Made by a program: the position numbers and the translations under genes. A DNA stretch of 11,330 nucleotides from an uncultured Erysipelotrichaceae bacterium (lineage in GTDB: Bacteria; Bacillota_I; Bacilli_A; Erysipelotrichales; Erysipelotrichaceae): the NCBI GenBank assembly GCA_937893225.1, contig CALBJM010000243.1:1-11330 (forward strand). The letters are read 5' to 3'. Below, one piece after another: positions 1 to 7,192 of the stretch; within the stretch, counting starts at the first letter, position 1, and each line of letters starts with the position of its first letter. Below the pieces are notes generated by a model, which saw nothing but the letters and a program-made list of their open reading frames with translations, searched no databases and had not been told where the DNA came from.

Positions 1-839
1 TTGGTGTTGGTGCAGCTTTTAGCTTTGTTGTGATGATGTTCAATATACCAATTGTTGGTGGTAGTTCAGGCCATGCAATAGGTGGTACTTTATTGGCAAT
101 CCTATTAGGACCTGATGCAGCGTGTATTGCAGTGAGTGTTGCTTTATTGATACAGGCAGTATTATTTGGTGATGGAGGTATTTTAGCATTTGGTGCGAAT
201 TGCTTTAATATGGCTTTTGTTTTGCCTTTTGTTGGATATTTTCTTTATCGCTTATTGAGTAAAAATGCAAAAAGCAATTCTAGAAAATTGTTTGCAGCAT
301 TTGTGAGCTCTTATATAGCTATCAATGTAGCTGCTTTGTGTGCGTCGATTGAATTTGGCATTCAGCCTATGTTATTCCATGATGCATCTGGCAATGCATT
401 ATATTGTCCATATGATTTAAGTATTTCAGTACCTGCGATGCTATTGGAACATTTAACATTATTTGGCTTTGTAGAAGGTATATTTACCACAGGTGTATTA
501 GCGTATTTGTTTAAGACACAGCCAAATCTTATATCTTCACAACATACTTCTAATAAGTCCGTATTCCTTCTGTTAGGTGTAATGGTAGCTCTTGTACCTT
601 TGGGTTTGATTGCACAAGGTACAGCATGGGGTGAATGGGATGTGAGTGAAATTGCATCACAAATTGGGTATTCACCAACAGGCATGCTGAATGGTTTTAG
701 CTTAGAAGCTTTATTACCGGATTATTCTTTGCAAGGCTTACCGGATGTTTTGGGGTATTATATAAGTGCAATCGTTGGTGTTGGCTTATTGATCATTATC
801 TTTAAATTGGTTGCGGTAAAGTTGAAGAAAAAATACTAA
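1..839 (+). CDS. cbiM: Energy-coupling factor cobalt/nickel transporter, substrate-binding component CbiM (5' partial)
   Basis: This is the membrane S-component that binds Co2+ or Ni2+ in an ECF-type importer. The gene is cut by the window edge: the frame is open from base 3 (GVGAAFSFVVMMFNIPI...), and the family's N-terminal MHIPDG metal-binding segment lies outside. The visible part has the family hallmark GGSSGHAIGGTLLAILLGP near its start, several hydrophobic helices, the usual GTAWGEWDVSE segment, and a C-terminal extension (LPDYSLQGLPDVLGY followed by one helix and a lysine-rich tail). That extension resembles the PDGLE/CbiN-like part found fused to CbiM or NikM. No separate cbiN follows. 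The stop overlaps the next start by one base (taATG), indicating translational coupling with the CbiQ-like gene. Metal choice between cobalt and nickel cannot be decided from what is visible. Any upstream cobalamin riboswitch or NikR site would be outside the window. Confidence 0.9.
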   Translation, partial: GVGAAFSFVVMMFNIPIVGGSSGHAIGGTLLAILLGPDAACIAVSVALLIQAVLFGDGGILAFGANCFNMAFVLPFVGYFLYRLLSKNAKSNSRKLFAAFVSSYIAINVAALCASIEFGIQPMLFHDASGNALYCPYDLSISVPAMLLEHLTLFGFVEGIFTTGVLAYLFKTQPNLISSQHTSNKSVFLLLGVMVALVPLGLIAQGTAWGEWDVSEIASQIGYSPTGMLNGFSLEALLPDYSLQGLPDVLGYYISAIVGVGLLIIIFKLVAVKLKKKY

Positions 840-1630
840 TGGAAAATATACCTAGTTGGTTAACAAAAGAAGAAAATTATACAGCACAGAAATCTAATAC
901 GTCTTTTTTACAAAAGACGTTATTACAGATAGGTTCAACTATTGCTAGATTTCAAAGGGTTGTGTTCAAAAAAGAAAAACAAGAAGCAATATTTTTTCTG
1001 GTTTTTGTTGTGATTACGATATTGTTAATGGCTTTGTCAAAAAATATGTTTTTTACATATGTTATTTTTGCGTGCTTGATTGTGAAGTTGTGTTTTTTAG
1101 ATATAAATAGTCTTACTTACGTTATGCGTTATAGTATACGTGCATTTTTGTTTAGTTGTTTTATTTTATTACCTGCATTGTGTATGGGAAATGGAAAGAC
1201 GTTATTGACAGTTTCTTTGAAGGTTTTTATTTCTACGAGTTTGTTAAGTGTTTTTCATTTGTTGTATTCGTCTAATGAAATCATTTCTTGTTTAAAAATG
1301 CTGCACATACCAGATATTTTTATATTTACATTGGACACGACATTTAAATATATTGTTATTCTTTCTAGAAGTTGTGAAGAAATATTACTCGCTTTAACAT
1401 GCCGCATCATTGGAAAAAGGAAAGAAAAAGGTACAATGATGACAAATGTTAGTGGTATGACTTTTATTCGTTCGCAACAACATAGTCAACAGATGTATGA
1501 TGCTATGAAGTGTAGGGGCTTTACAGGTGTGTATTATAGTCATATGCATATGTGTGTGAATCGATATGATATTTTGATTTTTGGATTGTTGATTATTGAA
1601 ATCGCAGTGTTTTTATATTTGGAGAGATAG
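839..1630 (+). CDS. cbiQ: ECF transporter transmembrane component CbiQ-like (T component)
   Basis: This is the 263-residue integral membrane coupling protein of the ECF importer, linking the CbiM-like binding protein to the ATPase. The N-terminal ~45 residues are polar and probably cytoplasmic. Hydrophobic segments follow at about residues 50-70, 75-95, 100-120, 125-145 and 240-260. The coupling-helix signature of the family is seen as AMKCRGF at residues 222-228, the conserved Ala-x-x-x-Arg-Gly motif that contacts the ATPase. The start overlaps the cbiM stop by one base and has only a weak A-rich ribosome binding site, so translation probably depends on coupling. The sequence is divergent outside the motif. 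The assignment therefore rests on the motif, the membrane profile and the position between CbiM- and CbiO-like genes. An AT-rich codon bias is evident, as in the neighbours. Confidence 0.85.
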   Translation: MENIPSWLTKEENYTAQKSNTSFLQKTLLQIGSTIARFQRVVFKKEKQEAIFFLVFVVITILLMALSKNMFFTYVIFACLIVKLCFLDINSLTYVMRYSIRAFLFSCFILLPALCMGNGKTLLTVSLKVFISTSLLSVFHLLYSSNEIISCLKMLHIPDIFIFTLDTTFKYIVILSRSCEEILLALTCRIIGKRKEKGTMMTNVSGMTFIRSQQHSQQMYDAMKCRGFTGVYYSHMHMCVNRYDILIFGLLIIEIAVFLYLER

Positions 1631-1631
1631 T

Positions 1632-2315
1632 ATGCTTTCATTTTGTGATGTGTGTTTTGGATATGAAGATCAAATGGTCTTAGATCATATTAGTTTTTCG
1701 GTACATAAAGGTAATTGTGTTGTTTTAATGGGGAATAATGGATGCGGAAAGTCTACCTTATTAAAAATTATGAATGGTTTGCTTTTGCCAGATTATGGTA
1801 AGTATGTATTTGATGATGTTGTTATCGATAAAAAGTATTTAGATGATCCTGTGAAATCTAAAAGCTTTCATCAAAGAATTGGTTATGTTTTTCAAAATAG
1901 TGATGCACAGTTATTTTCGACACATGTGTACGAAGAGATTGCATTTGCGCCATCACAAATGCATCTATCTGAAGAGGAAATTGATAAAAGGGTGCAAGAT
2001 ATTTTGAAATTGTTGGATCTGGAAAAATTAAAAGATCGAGCGCCTTATCAATTGAGCGGAGGCGAAAAAAGAAAGGTTGCATTAGGATGCGTACTTTCTC
2101 AAAATCCGGATTTGTTAGTATTAGATGAACCAATTGCTTCGTTGGATGCAAAAACACAGACATGGTTAACAGAGTTTTTATTAGCAATCAAGAAGAGTGG
2201 AAAGACAATGGTCATAGCAACACACGATGCTTCATTTGCTTCTAAAATTGCAGATGAAATTCTTGTGATTGGAGACGATCATAAATTGAATCACATTGCT
2301 TGCAAGTCTATGTGA
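1632..2315 (+). CDS. cbiO: ECF transporter ATP-binding protein CbiO-like
   Basis: This is the ATPase that powers the metal importer. I chose the ATG at 1632 because GGAGAG at 1621-1626 is ideally placed before it. An in-frame ATG at 1596 has no site and would overlap cbiQ by 35 bases. The resulting 227-residue protein has all ABC motifs: Walker A GNNGCGKST (34-42), Q-loop Gln88 in YVFQNSDAQLF, signature LSGGEKRK (141-148), Walker B LLVLDEP (161-167) with the following D-loop SLD, and H-loop His198. The Q-loop context and the length are typical of CbiO/EcfA-type ATPases. It is a single ATPase gene, as expected for a dedicated CbiMQO system, and would act as a homodimer. The stop is TGA. No clear terminator is seen in the 36 bases before the next gene. 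Confidence 0.92.
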   Translation: MLSFCDVCFGYEDQMVLDHISFSVHKGNCVVLMGNNGCGKSTLLKIMNGLLLPDYGKYVFDDVVIDKKYLDDPVKSKSFHQRIGYVFQNSDAQLFSTHVYEEIAFAPSQMHLSEEEIDKRVQDILKLLDLEKLKDRAPYQLSGGEKRKVALGCVLSQNPDLLVLDEPIASLDAKTQTWLTEFLLAIKKSGKTMVIATHDASFASKIADEILVIGDDHKLNHIACKSM

Positions 2316-2351
2316 ACATCTGTAGAATGAAACGCATTGAGGTATTAATAT

Positions 2352-3017
2352 ATGAAAAGATTTGTTTCAGCTGTATTGTGTAGTTTCATGTTTTTGAGTG
2401 GATGTTCTTCAACAAAGCAATCCGTTTCTTCTACAACTTCAACTTCTGAAAAAACAGAAATTGATACAAGTGCGCCTTTAACAGAACAATATGATCAATT
2501 AAAAGATGATAGTATGTTTCAGCTCATGCAAAAAGATAACTTAAAAACATTTATTGAACATGGTACAGGCATCTTATATATGAGTTTTCCTAAATGTCCA
2601 TGGTGTCAAGCGTACATTCCTATGCTTGCGGAAGTGTTAAAAGAAAATGATATGCAAGCGTATTATTATAATGTTCGATTAGATCGTGATAATGATCATG
2701 ATTTTTATGAAGATATCGCTAATCTTTTGATTGAAAAGAATGCTTCTGGTGATGAAAATGTTGTACGTTATGATAATGATGGAAATCCATTGATCTATAT
2801 GCCGTTGACTTTATTTATTGAAAATGGAGAAATCAAGGCGTGGAATGGTGAAACAAATACAAATGATTCTGATGTAATTACACCTGAAAAGTATTGGACA
2901 GATGAAAAGAAAGAAAACTTGAAGATCACATTGACGGATAGCGTTGCGCAAATTAAAAAAGTGCAAGAAGAGAACGATGCAAAAGGTTGTGACGATAGTT
3001 GTTCATATGGTGGATAA
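2352..3017 (+). CDS. Thioredoxin-fold lipoprotein
   Basis: This is a 221-residue secreted, lipid-anchored protein with a thioredoxin-type active site. It begins with a type II signal peptide (MKRF, hydrophobic core) and a lipobox LSGC, so Cys18 would be lipidated and retained on the outer face of the membrane. A Ser/Thr-rich linker (about 19-40) leads to a folded domain. The domain has a CPWC redox pair at 82-85 (FPKCPWC) and a probable cis-proline in the YMPLTLF strand that would sit opposite it. The C-terminal tail carries a second cysteine pair, Cys213 and Cys217 (CDDSC). TGAGG at 2338-2342 precedes the ATG. It could be a thiol-disulfide oxidoreductase or a reductase for another exported protein. 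No specific family name is recognised. It lies 36 bases after cbiO on the same strand, so it may share its transcript, but a functional link to metal uptake is not shown. Confidence 0.8.
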   Translation: MKRFVSAVLCSFMFLSGCSSTKQSVSSTTSTSEKTEIDTSAPLTEQYDQLKDDSMFQLMQKDNLKTFIEHGTGILYMSFPKCPWCQAYIPMLAEVLKENDMQAYYYNVRLDRDNDHDFYEDIANLLIEKNASGDENVVRYDNDGNPLIYMPLTLFIENGEIKAWNGETNTNDSDVITPEKYWTDEKKENLKITLTDSVAQIKKVQEENDAKGCDDSCSYGG

Positions 3018-3019
3018 CA

Positions 3020-3048
3020 TTGCATGCTTGAAAGAGCAGTGTTATAAT
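3020..3048 (+). promoter_or_regulatory. Promoter of secG-rnr-smpB
   Basis: A -35 element TTGCAT (3020-3025) and a perfect -10 TATAAT (3043-3048) are separated by 17 bases. A TGT just before the -10 gives an extended -10. This sits in the short gap after the lipoprotein gene and should start transcription near 3055, about 20 bases before the secG start codon. It makes the ribosome-rescue cluster independent of the metal-transport genes. Confidence 0.7.
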
Positions 3049-3074
3049 TCTAGAGTGCACGAAAGGAGCTATTC

Positions 3075-3296
3075 ATGCTTGATGCAATTTTAATGATTGT
3101 GTCTGCATTAATGATTGTATTGTCATTGTTGCAGAGTGGAAAAACAGATGGTATGTCAGGTGCTTTCACTGGTAATGGTGGATTAAACCTGTTTGCGAAT
3201 GTAAAAGAAAGAGGATCTGAAAAGGTCATTTCTAATATTACATTAGTACTTGGAATTATTTTCTTTGTACTTGTTATTGTAATTCGTCTCGTCTAA
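3075..3296 (+). CDS. secG: Protein translocase subunit SecG
   Basis: This is a 73-residue small membrane subunit of the SecYEG channel, which assists SecA-driven protein export. Two hydrophobic helices (about residues 3-20 and 50-72) flank a polar loop with the family motif LLQSGKTDGMSGAFTGNGG, very close to the canonical LLQ.GK..GLSGA..GG. GAAAGGAG at 3061-3068 gives a strong ribosome binding site six bases before the ATG. The length is typical for Gram-positive SecG. In Firmicutes secG usually precedes rnr and smpB, exactly as here, which supports the call. Confidence 0.95.
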   Translation: MLDAILMIVSALMIVLSLLQSGKTDGMSGAFTGNGGLNLFANVKERGSEKVISNITLVLGIIFFVLVIVIRLV

Positions 3297-3302
3297 GAAA
3301 GT

Positions 3303-3327
3303 GCCGGTTTTAGCCGGCTTTTATTTT
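3303..3327 (+). terminator. Rho-independent terminator/attenuator between secG and rnr
   Basis: GCCGG (3303-3307) and CCGGC (3314-3318) form a GC-rich five-pair stem with a six-base TTTTAG loop, directly followed by TTTTATTTT. It begins six bases after the secG stop. No separate promoter is visible before rnr, so it probably works as a partial terminator that lowers rnr-smpB expression relative to secG. Confidence 0.75.
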
Positions 3328-3338
3328 AAGTGATATAT

Positions 3339-5543
3339 ATGTTGGAATTGAAAGAGAAAATAGTTAAATATATTGAGGAAAGTCCGAAAGGAAAAAGGAA
3401 GTTTGCGAATATTGTAGATGCTTTGAATATGCATTCTGATGAAGAACGCACGGAGCTTTCTAATATGATTGACGATCTAGAAAAAGACTGGATCATTATG
3501 AAAGGTGAAAGTGGACAGTACTATACAAGAGAACAAGCTGGAATCGTAGAAGGTAGAATTTCTATTAATAAAGCTGGCATGGGCTTTGTTGACATGGAAG
3601 ATAGAGATTCTATTAAAATTGATGCAAAAAATCAGAATAGTGCGCTTCATGGGGATATCGTTCTTGTAAAGTGTCATCCTTGGCAAACATATGGTGAAGT
3701 TTTAAAAGTTGTTAAACGTGCTAGAAATCATATTATTGGTACATATGTGCAAACAAAGCGTGGATTGCGATTTGTTCCAGATGATGAAAAGTTGCAGGAT
3801 AAAGCAATACGTATTGTGAAGAGCGATACTTTTGTTCCTATTGATGGGATGAAAGTGGTATGTGATATTTTAGCGTATGGGAAAACTTTGTCTGTTCAGG
3901 TCGCAAAAGAAATTGGTTATAAAGATGATCCTGGTGTAGATATATTATCTGTATTGTTAGAACATGATATTCATTCGGAATTTCCAGAAGAAGTTACTGA
4001 GCAAGTAAAAACGATTCCGCAAGAAGTTTTGGAAGAAGAAAAGATAGGTCGCAAAGATCTAACGAATGTGATTACTGTGACGATTGATGGTGATTCTTCT
4101 AAAGATTTTGATGATGCAGTTTCTGTTTGTCGTATAGATGGCGGATATAATTTAAAGGTGTCTATTGCGGATGTTTCAAACTATGTTACAGAAGGTTCAC
4201 CTTTGGATCAAGAAGCTTTTCAGAGGGGTTGTTCTACATATGTGACAGATCGTGTTGTTCCTATGCTTCCGCATGAATTGAGCAATGGAATTTGTTCATT
4301 GAATCCGCATGTTGTTCGTTTAACGTTGACATGTGATATGAAAGTGGATTTTAATGGGAATATTTATGATTACACAATTTATCCTTCCTTTATTCGATCT
4401 ACAGAAAGAATGACATATAATAATGTTAATCGTATTCTTGATGGTGATGAAACTTTACAACAAGAATATGCTCATTTAGGTGATCTATTCTTTGTTTTAA
4501 GAGATTGTGCAGATGCGATTCGTAAACAAAGAGTGCATAAAGGTGCTATTGCATTTGATTCTACGGAAAGCGAAATCATTGTAGATAAAAATGGTCATCC
4601 AATCGATATTCGTCCGCGTTTAAGAGGACATGCGGAAGAGATGATTGAAGATTGCATGATAGCCGCAAATGTATGTGTTGCTAATTTTATGAAATGGCAA
4701 GAGATTCCAAGTGTATATCGTATCCATGAAGAACCTCAACCTAAGAGAATCAAAGAATTTGTAAGGATTTCGGAGTTAATGGGACATAAGCTAGTACTTG
4801 GAAAAGGAGATATTCATCCAAATGAAATCCAGAAATATTTGGATTCCGTTTCTGATACAGAAGAATATCCTGTTTTGAGTATGATGTTGTTACGATGCAT
4901 GCAGAAAGCAAAATATGAAAATGCATGTGTTGGGCATTTTGGATTAGCAGAAGAAGAATATTTGCATTTTACTTCGCCGATTCGTAGATACCCAGATTTG
5001 ATCGTTCATAGAATGTTAAGAAAATATTCTTTTGAGGGATGTTTGGATCTATCAGAAAGAAAACAAGATGAAGAAAAGTGTGCAGAATATGCTGAACAAT
5101 CATCGGTTCGTGAAAAAGCGAGCACAGATGCAGAATATGATTGTGATGATATGAAAAAAGCGGAGTACATGTTGGATCATCTTGGAGAAAAAGCAGAAGG
5201 TATCATTACGGGTGTACAGCCTTATGGTTTCTATGTACAATTAGATAATACAGTAGAAGGTCTTGTGAGTGTAAATTACATGCATGATGATTTCTATAGT
5301 TATGATCAAGATCGCATGCAGCTCATTGGTAATCATTCTCGTAGAGTGTATCGTGTAGGTATGCGCGTGAAAGTTGCTTGCTTGGATGCAAATAAGAACA
5401 AAGGTGAAATAGATTTTGTAATTGTTGGCAAAAGCGGAAAAATCTGTAAACCAACAAGGGGTAGAAAGCGTTCAACAACATCTCGCAAGCGTGTTTTTCC
5501 TAGAAGGGATGGAAGGAGAAGTCATGGCAGAAAGAAACGGTAA
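3339..5543 (+). CDS. rnr: Ribonuclease R
   Basis: This is a processive 3'-5' exoribonuclease of the RNase II/RNB family. It degrades structured RNA, including mRNA released during trans-translation, and acts in the cytoplasm with SmpB and tmRNA. I prefer the ATG at 3339 (MLELKEKIVKYIEES, 734 residues), preceded by the weak site AAGTGA. A GTG at 3330 is in frame but has none. The order of domains is a winged-helix N-terminus (about 1-60), cold-shock domains (about 65-215), the RNB catalytic domain, and an S1 domain from about 619 (AEGIITGVQPYGFYVQL). The RNB magnesium-binding aspartates are visible in DGDSSKDFDDAV, at D250, D252, D256, D258 and D259. The last ~30 residues form an Arg/Lys-rich tail, as in RNase R of other bacteria. 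The length is normal for the family. The 3' end overlaps smpB by 20 bases. Confidence 0.96.
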   Translation: MLELKEKIVKYIEESPKGKRKFANIVDALNMHSDEERTELSNMIDDLEKDWIIMKGESGQYYTREQAGIVEGRISINKAGMGFVDMEDRDSIKIDAKNQNSALHGDIVLVKCHPWQTYGEVLKVVKRARNHIIGTYVQTKRGLRFVPDDEKLQDKAIRIVKSDTFVPIDGMKVVCDILAYGKTLSVQVAKEIGYKDDPGVDILSVLLEHDIHSEFPEEVTEQVKTIPQEVLEEEKIGRKDLTNVITVTIDGDSSKDFDDAVSVCRIDGGYNLKVSIADVSNYVTEGSPLDQEAFQRGCSTYVTDRVVPMLPHELSNGICSLNPHVVRLTLTCDMKVDFNGNIYDYTIYPSFIRSTERMTYNNVNRILDGDETLQQEYAHLGDLFFVLRDCADAIRKQRVHKGAIAFDSTESEIIVDKNGHPIDIRPRLRGHAEEMIEDCMIAANVCVANFMKWQEIPSVYRIHEEPQPKRIKEFVRISELMGHKLVLGKGDIHPNEIQKYLDSVSDTEEYPVLSMMLLRCMQKAKYENACVGHFGLAEEEYLHFTSPIRRYPDLIVHRMLRKYSFEGCLDLSERKQDEEKCAEYAEQSSVREKASTDAEYDCDDMKKAEYMLDHLGEKAEGIITGVQPYGFYVQLDNTVEGLVSVNYMHDDFYSYDQDRMQLIGNHSRRVYRVGMRVKVACLDANKNKGEIDFVIVGKSGKICKPTRGRKRSTTSRKRVFPRRDGRRSHGRKKR

Positions 5544-5991
5544 AGAAAAAACAGTTGTATTTAATCGACGTGCTTCTCATGATTATTTTCTAGAAGATCG
5601 TTTTGAGTGTGGGATTCAGTTAACAGGTACAGAAATTAAATCGATTCGTGCTGGAAAAGTGCAATTTAAAGATTCTTATATTTCTATTTATAAGGGTGAA
5701 GCATGGATCAAAGGCATGCATATATCAAACTATAGTTATGGGAATATCTTTAATGTTGATGAAGAGCGAGATAGAAAATTATTATTGCATAAACTAGAAA
5801 TTCGTAAGATATATGACAATATTCGCATGAAGGGATATACTGTCGTACCAGTTAGAATGTATTTGAAAAATGGCCGTGCAAAGTTGGAGATTGCTTTAGC
5901 AAAGGGGAAAAACCTTTATGATAAGAGACAGTCTGATAAGGCACGTGATGCAAAAAGAGAAATTGAAAAAGCAATGAAACAGAAATTCTGA
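5524..5991 (+). CDS. smpB: SsrA-binding protein SmpB
   Basis: SmpB binds the tRNA-like domain of tmRNA and delivers it to stalled ribosomes. The start is the ATG at 5524, supported by GGAAGGAG (5511-5518) with five bases of spacing. This gives a 155-residue protein, the usual size; longer in-frame starts lie deep within rnr and have no support. Recognisable blocks are FNRRASHDYFLEDRFECGIQL, GTEIKSIRAGK, the GNIFNVDEERDRKLLLHK segment, and a basic C-terminal tail (KGKNLYDKRQSDKARDAKREI) that enters the mRNA channel. The ribosome binding site lies inside the final codons of rnr and the genes overlap by 20 bases, so the two are translated together. Its RNA partner is encoded about 2.9 kb away, on the other strand (8850-9210). 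The stop codon is TGA. Confidence 0.97.
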   Translation: MAERNGKEKTVVFNRRASHDYFLEDRFECGIQLTGTEIKSIRAGKVQFKDSYISIYKGEAWIKGMHISNYSYGNIFNVDEERDRKLLLHKLEIRKIYDNIRMKGYTVVPVRMYLKNGRAKLEIALAKGKNLYDKRQSDKARDAKREIEKAMKQKF

Positions 5992-6014
5992 TGCATTGCT
6001 TTTTTGCAAATTGC

Positions 6015-7181
6015 TTATTTTTGGTTTAAGTAGGAAAGTGCATCAAGTGCAAATTGAACTTCAACGCCTATGCCATTTTGAAAAGCTTCTTCTTTAAAGG
6101 CTACATGTGGAGAATGATTTTGATACCCTCCATCTGCTCCAAGATGAATGAATGCACATGGAAAATATGGATTGAAAGCTGAGAAGTCTTCTCCACCCAT
6201 AGACATCTCTGCTTCTACGACATCCTCAGTTGTCTTACATGCGGCTTGATATAGGATCGTATACGCTTCATGATCGTTAGATAGAGGTTGTGTTAAATGT
6301 TTGAATTCAACTTCTGCAGTACATCCCAAAGCTTCACAAGTGCCTTTTGCAATTCTTTCCATAACAGAAGGAATTTGATTATATAAATCTCTAGAGAAGA
6401 CACGTACTGTTCCGTCTAACATTGCATTTTCGCTAATACAGTTAAACCGTGTTCCACTGTGTAGCTGCCCTACCGTAACAAGAACAGGTTCAAGTGGAGA
6501 AAATTCACGAGAAACAAGCGTCTGTAAATTCATGACAAGTGCTGCAGCAGCAACTGTTGCGTCTTTTCCATCTTGTGGTGCAGCACCATGAGATGCCTTT
6601 CCGTGAACATGAATCGTAAATTGATCACAACTAGCAAGTTCGTCACCATCACGTATCAATAATTCTCCTACTGGTGCTAGACCTGATATATGTAAAGCCA
6701 TTCCCATATCTACATGGTCTGCAGCACCATGTTCAATCATGTATTGTGCTCCAGCTCCAATTTCTTCTCCTGGTTGAAATACAAAACGCACTGTTCCATC
6801 AAATTGATCTTTCAATGCATTTAATACTTCTACAGCTCCTAGCAACATGGCCGTATGTGTGTCATGCCCGCATCCATGCATCATCCCTTTTTCTTGGCTT
6901 TCATATGGTAGACCAGTTTCTTCTTGTACTTCGAGTGCATCCATATCTGCACGTAAGAGAACGATCTTTTGACTATTTCCTTTTGTTCCATGTATTTCAG
7001 CGATAATACCGGTTTTTCCTGTTCTTCGATAAGAAACGCCTAATGTGTCTAACCATTCAGCGACTTTATCCGTTGTTCTAAATTCTTTCATAGAAGGTTC
7101 TGGATACATGTGTAAATCATGTCGGAAAGCTCTAACTTTGTTATCAACTTGTTCAATTAGTTCTTTGAATTCATTTTTCAT
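6015..7181 (-). CDS. M20D-family amidohydrolase (N-acyl-amino-acid hydrolase type)
   Basis: This is a 388-residue cytoplasmic dinuclear-metal amidohydrolase, of the group that includes hippurate hydrolase, IAA-amino-acid hydrolases and N-acyl-L-amino-acid deacylases. Motifs seen are DMDAL (79-83), HGCGHDTHT (102-110, with Cys104 and His106 as metal ligands), QPGEEIGAG (136-144, catalytic Glu139 and metal-binding Glu140), His164 in ALHISGLAPVG, and MGGEDFSAF near the C-terminus. The dimerisation insert is also present (FTIHVHGKASHGAAPQDGKDA). The site AAGGAG (7189-7194) is seven bases before the start and overlaps the stop of the upstream transporter gene, so the two are co-transcribed and probably coupled. 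The leader reads as isoleucine-responsive, so the likely substrate is an N-acylated or otherwise conjugated branched-chain amino acid, or a small peptide. That substrate is inference; the enzyme class is firm. Confidence 0.92.
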   Translation of the reverse strand: MKNEFKELIEQVDNKVRAFRHDLHMYPEPSMKEFRTTDKVAEWLDTLGVSYRRTGKTGIIAEIHGTKGNSQKIVLLRADMDALEVQEETGLPYESQEKGMMHGCGHDTHTAMLLGAVEVLNALKDQFDGTVRFVFQPGEEIGAGAQYMIEHGAADHVDMGMALHISGLAPVGELLIRDGDELASCDQFTIHVHGKASHGAAPQDGKDATVAAAALVMNLQTLVSREFSPLEPVLVTVGQLHSGTRFNCISENAMLDGTVRVFSRDLYNQIPSVMERIAKGTCEALGCTAEVEFKHLTQPLSNDHEAYTILYQAACKTTEDVVEAEMSMGGEDFSAFNPYFPCAFIHLGADGGYQNHSPHVAFKEEAFQNGIGVEVQFALDALSYLNQK

Positions 7182-7192
7182 ATGTGTTCTCC

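Noticed and set aside
2316..2351. Independent promoter for the thioredoxin-fold lipoprotein gene
   Set aside because: No convincing -35/-10 pair was found in the short gap, so read-through from the metal-transport genes is more likely.
3330..3338. GTG start for rnr at 3330
   Set aside because: It lacks a ribosome binding site and lies almost within the secG terminator T-run. The ATG at 3339 is better placed.
5992..6014. Possible convergent terminator between smpB and the amidohydrolase gene (TTGC-TTTTTT-GCAA)
   Set aside because: Only four base pairs are available and neighbouring bases do not extend the stem. I could not support it as a terminator on either strand.
6674..7006. Plus-strand 110-codon frame opposite the amidohydrolase
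   Set aside because: The amidohydrolase motifs on the minus strand are definitive. This frame is a shadow with no ribosome binding site.
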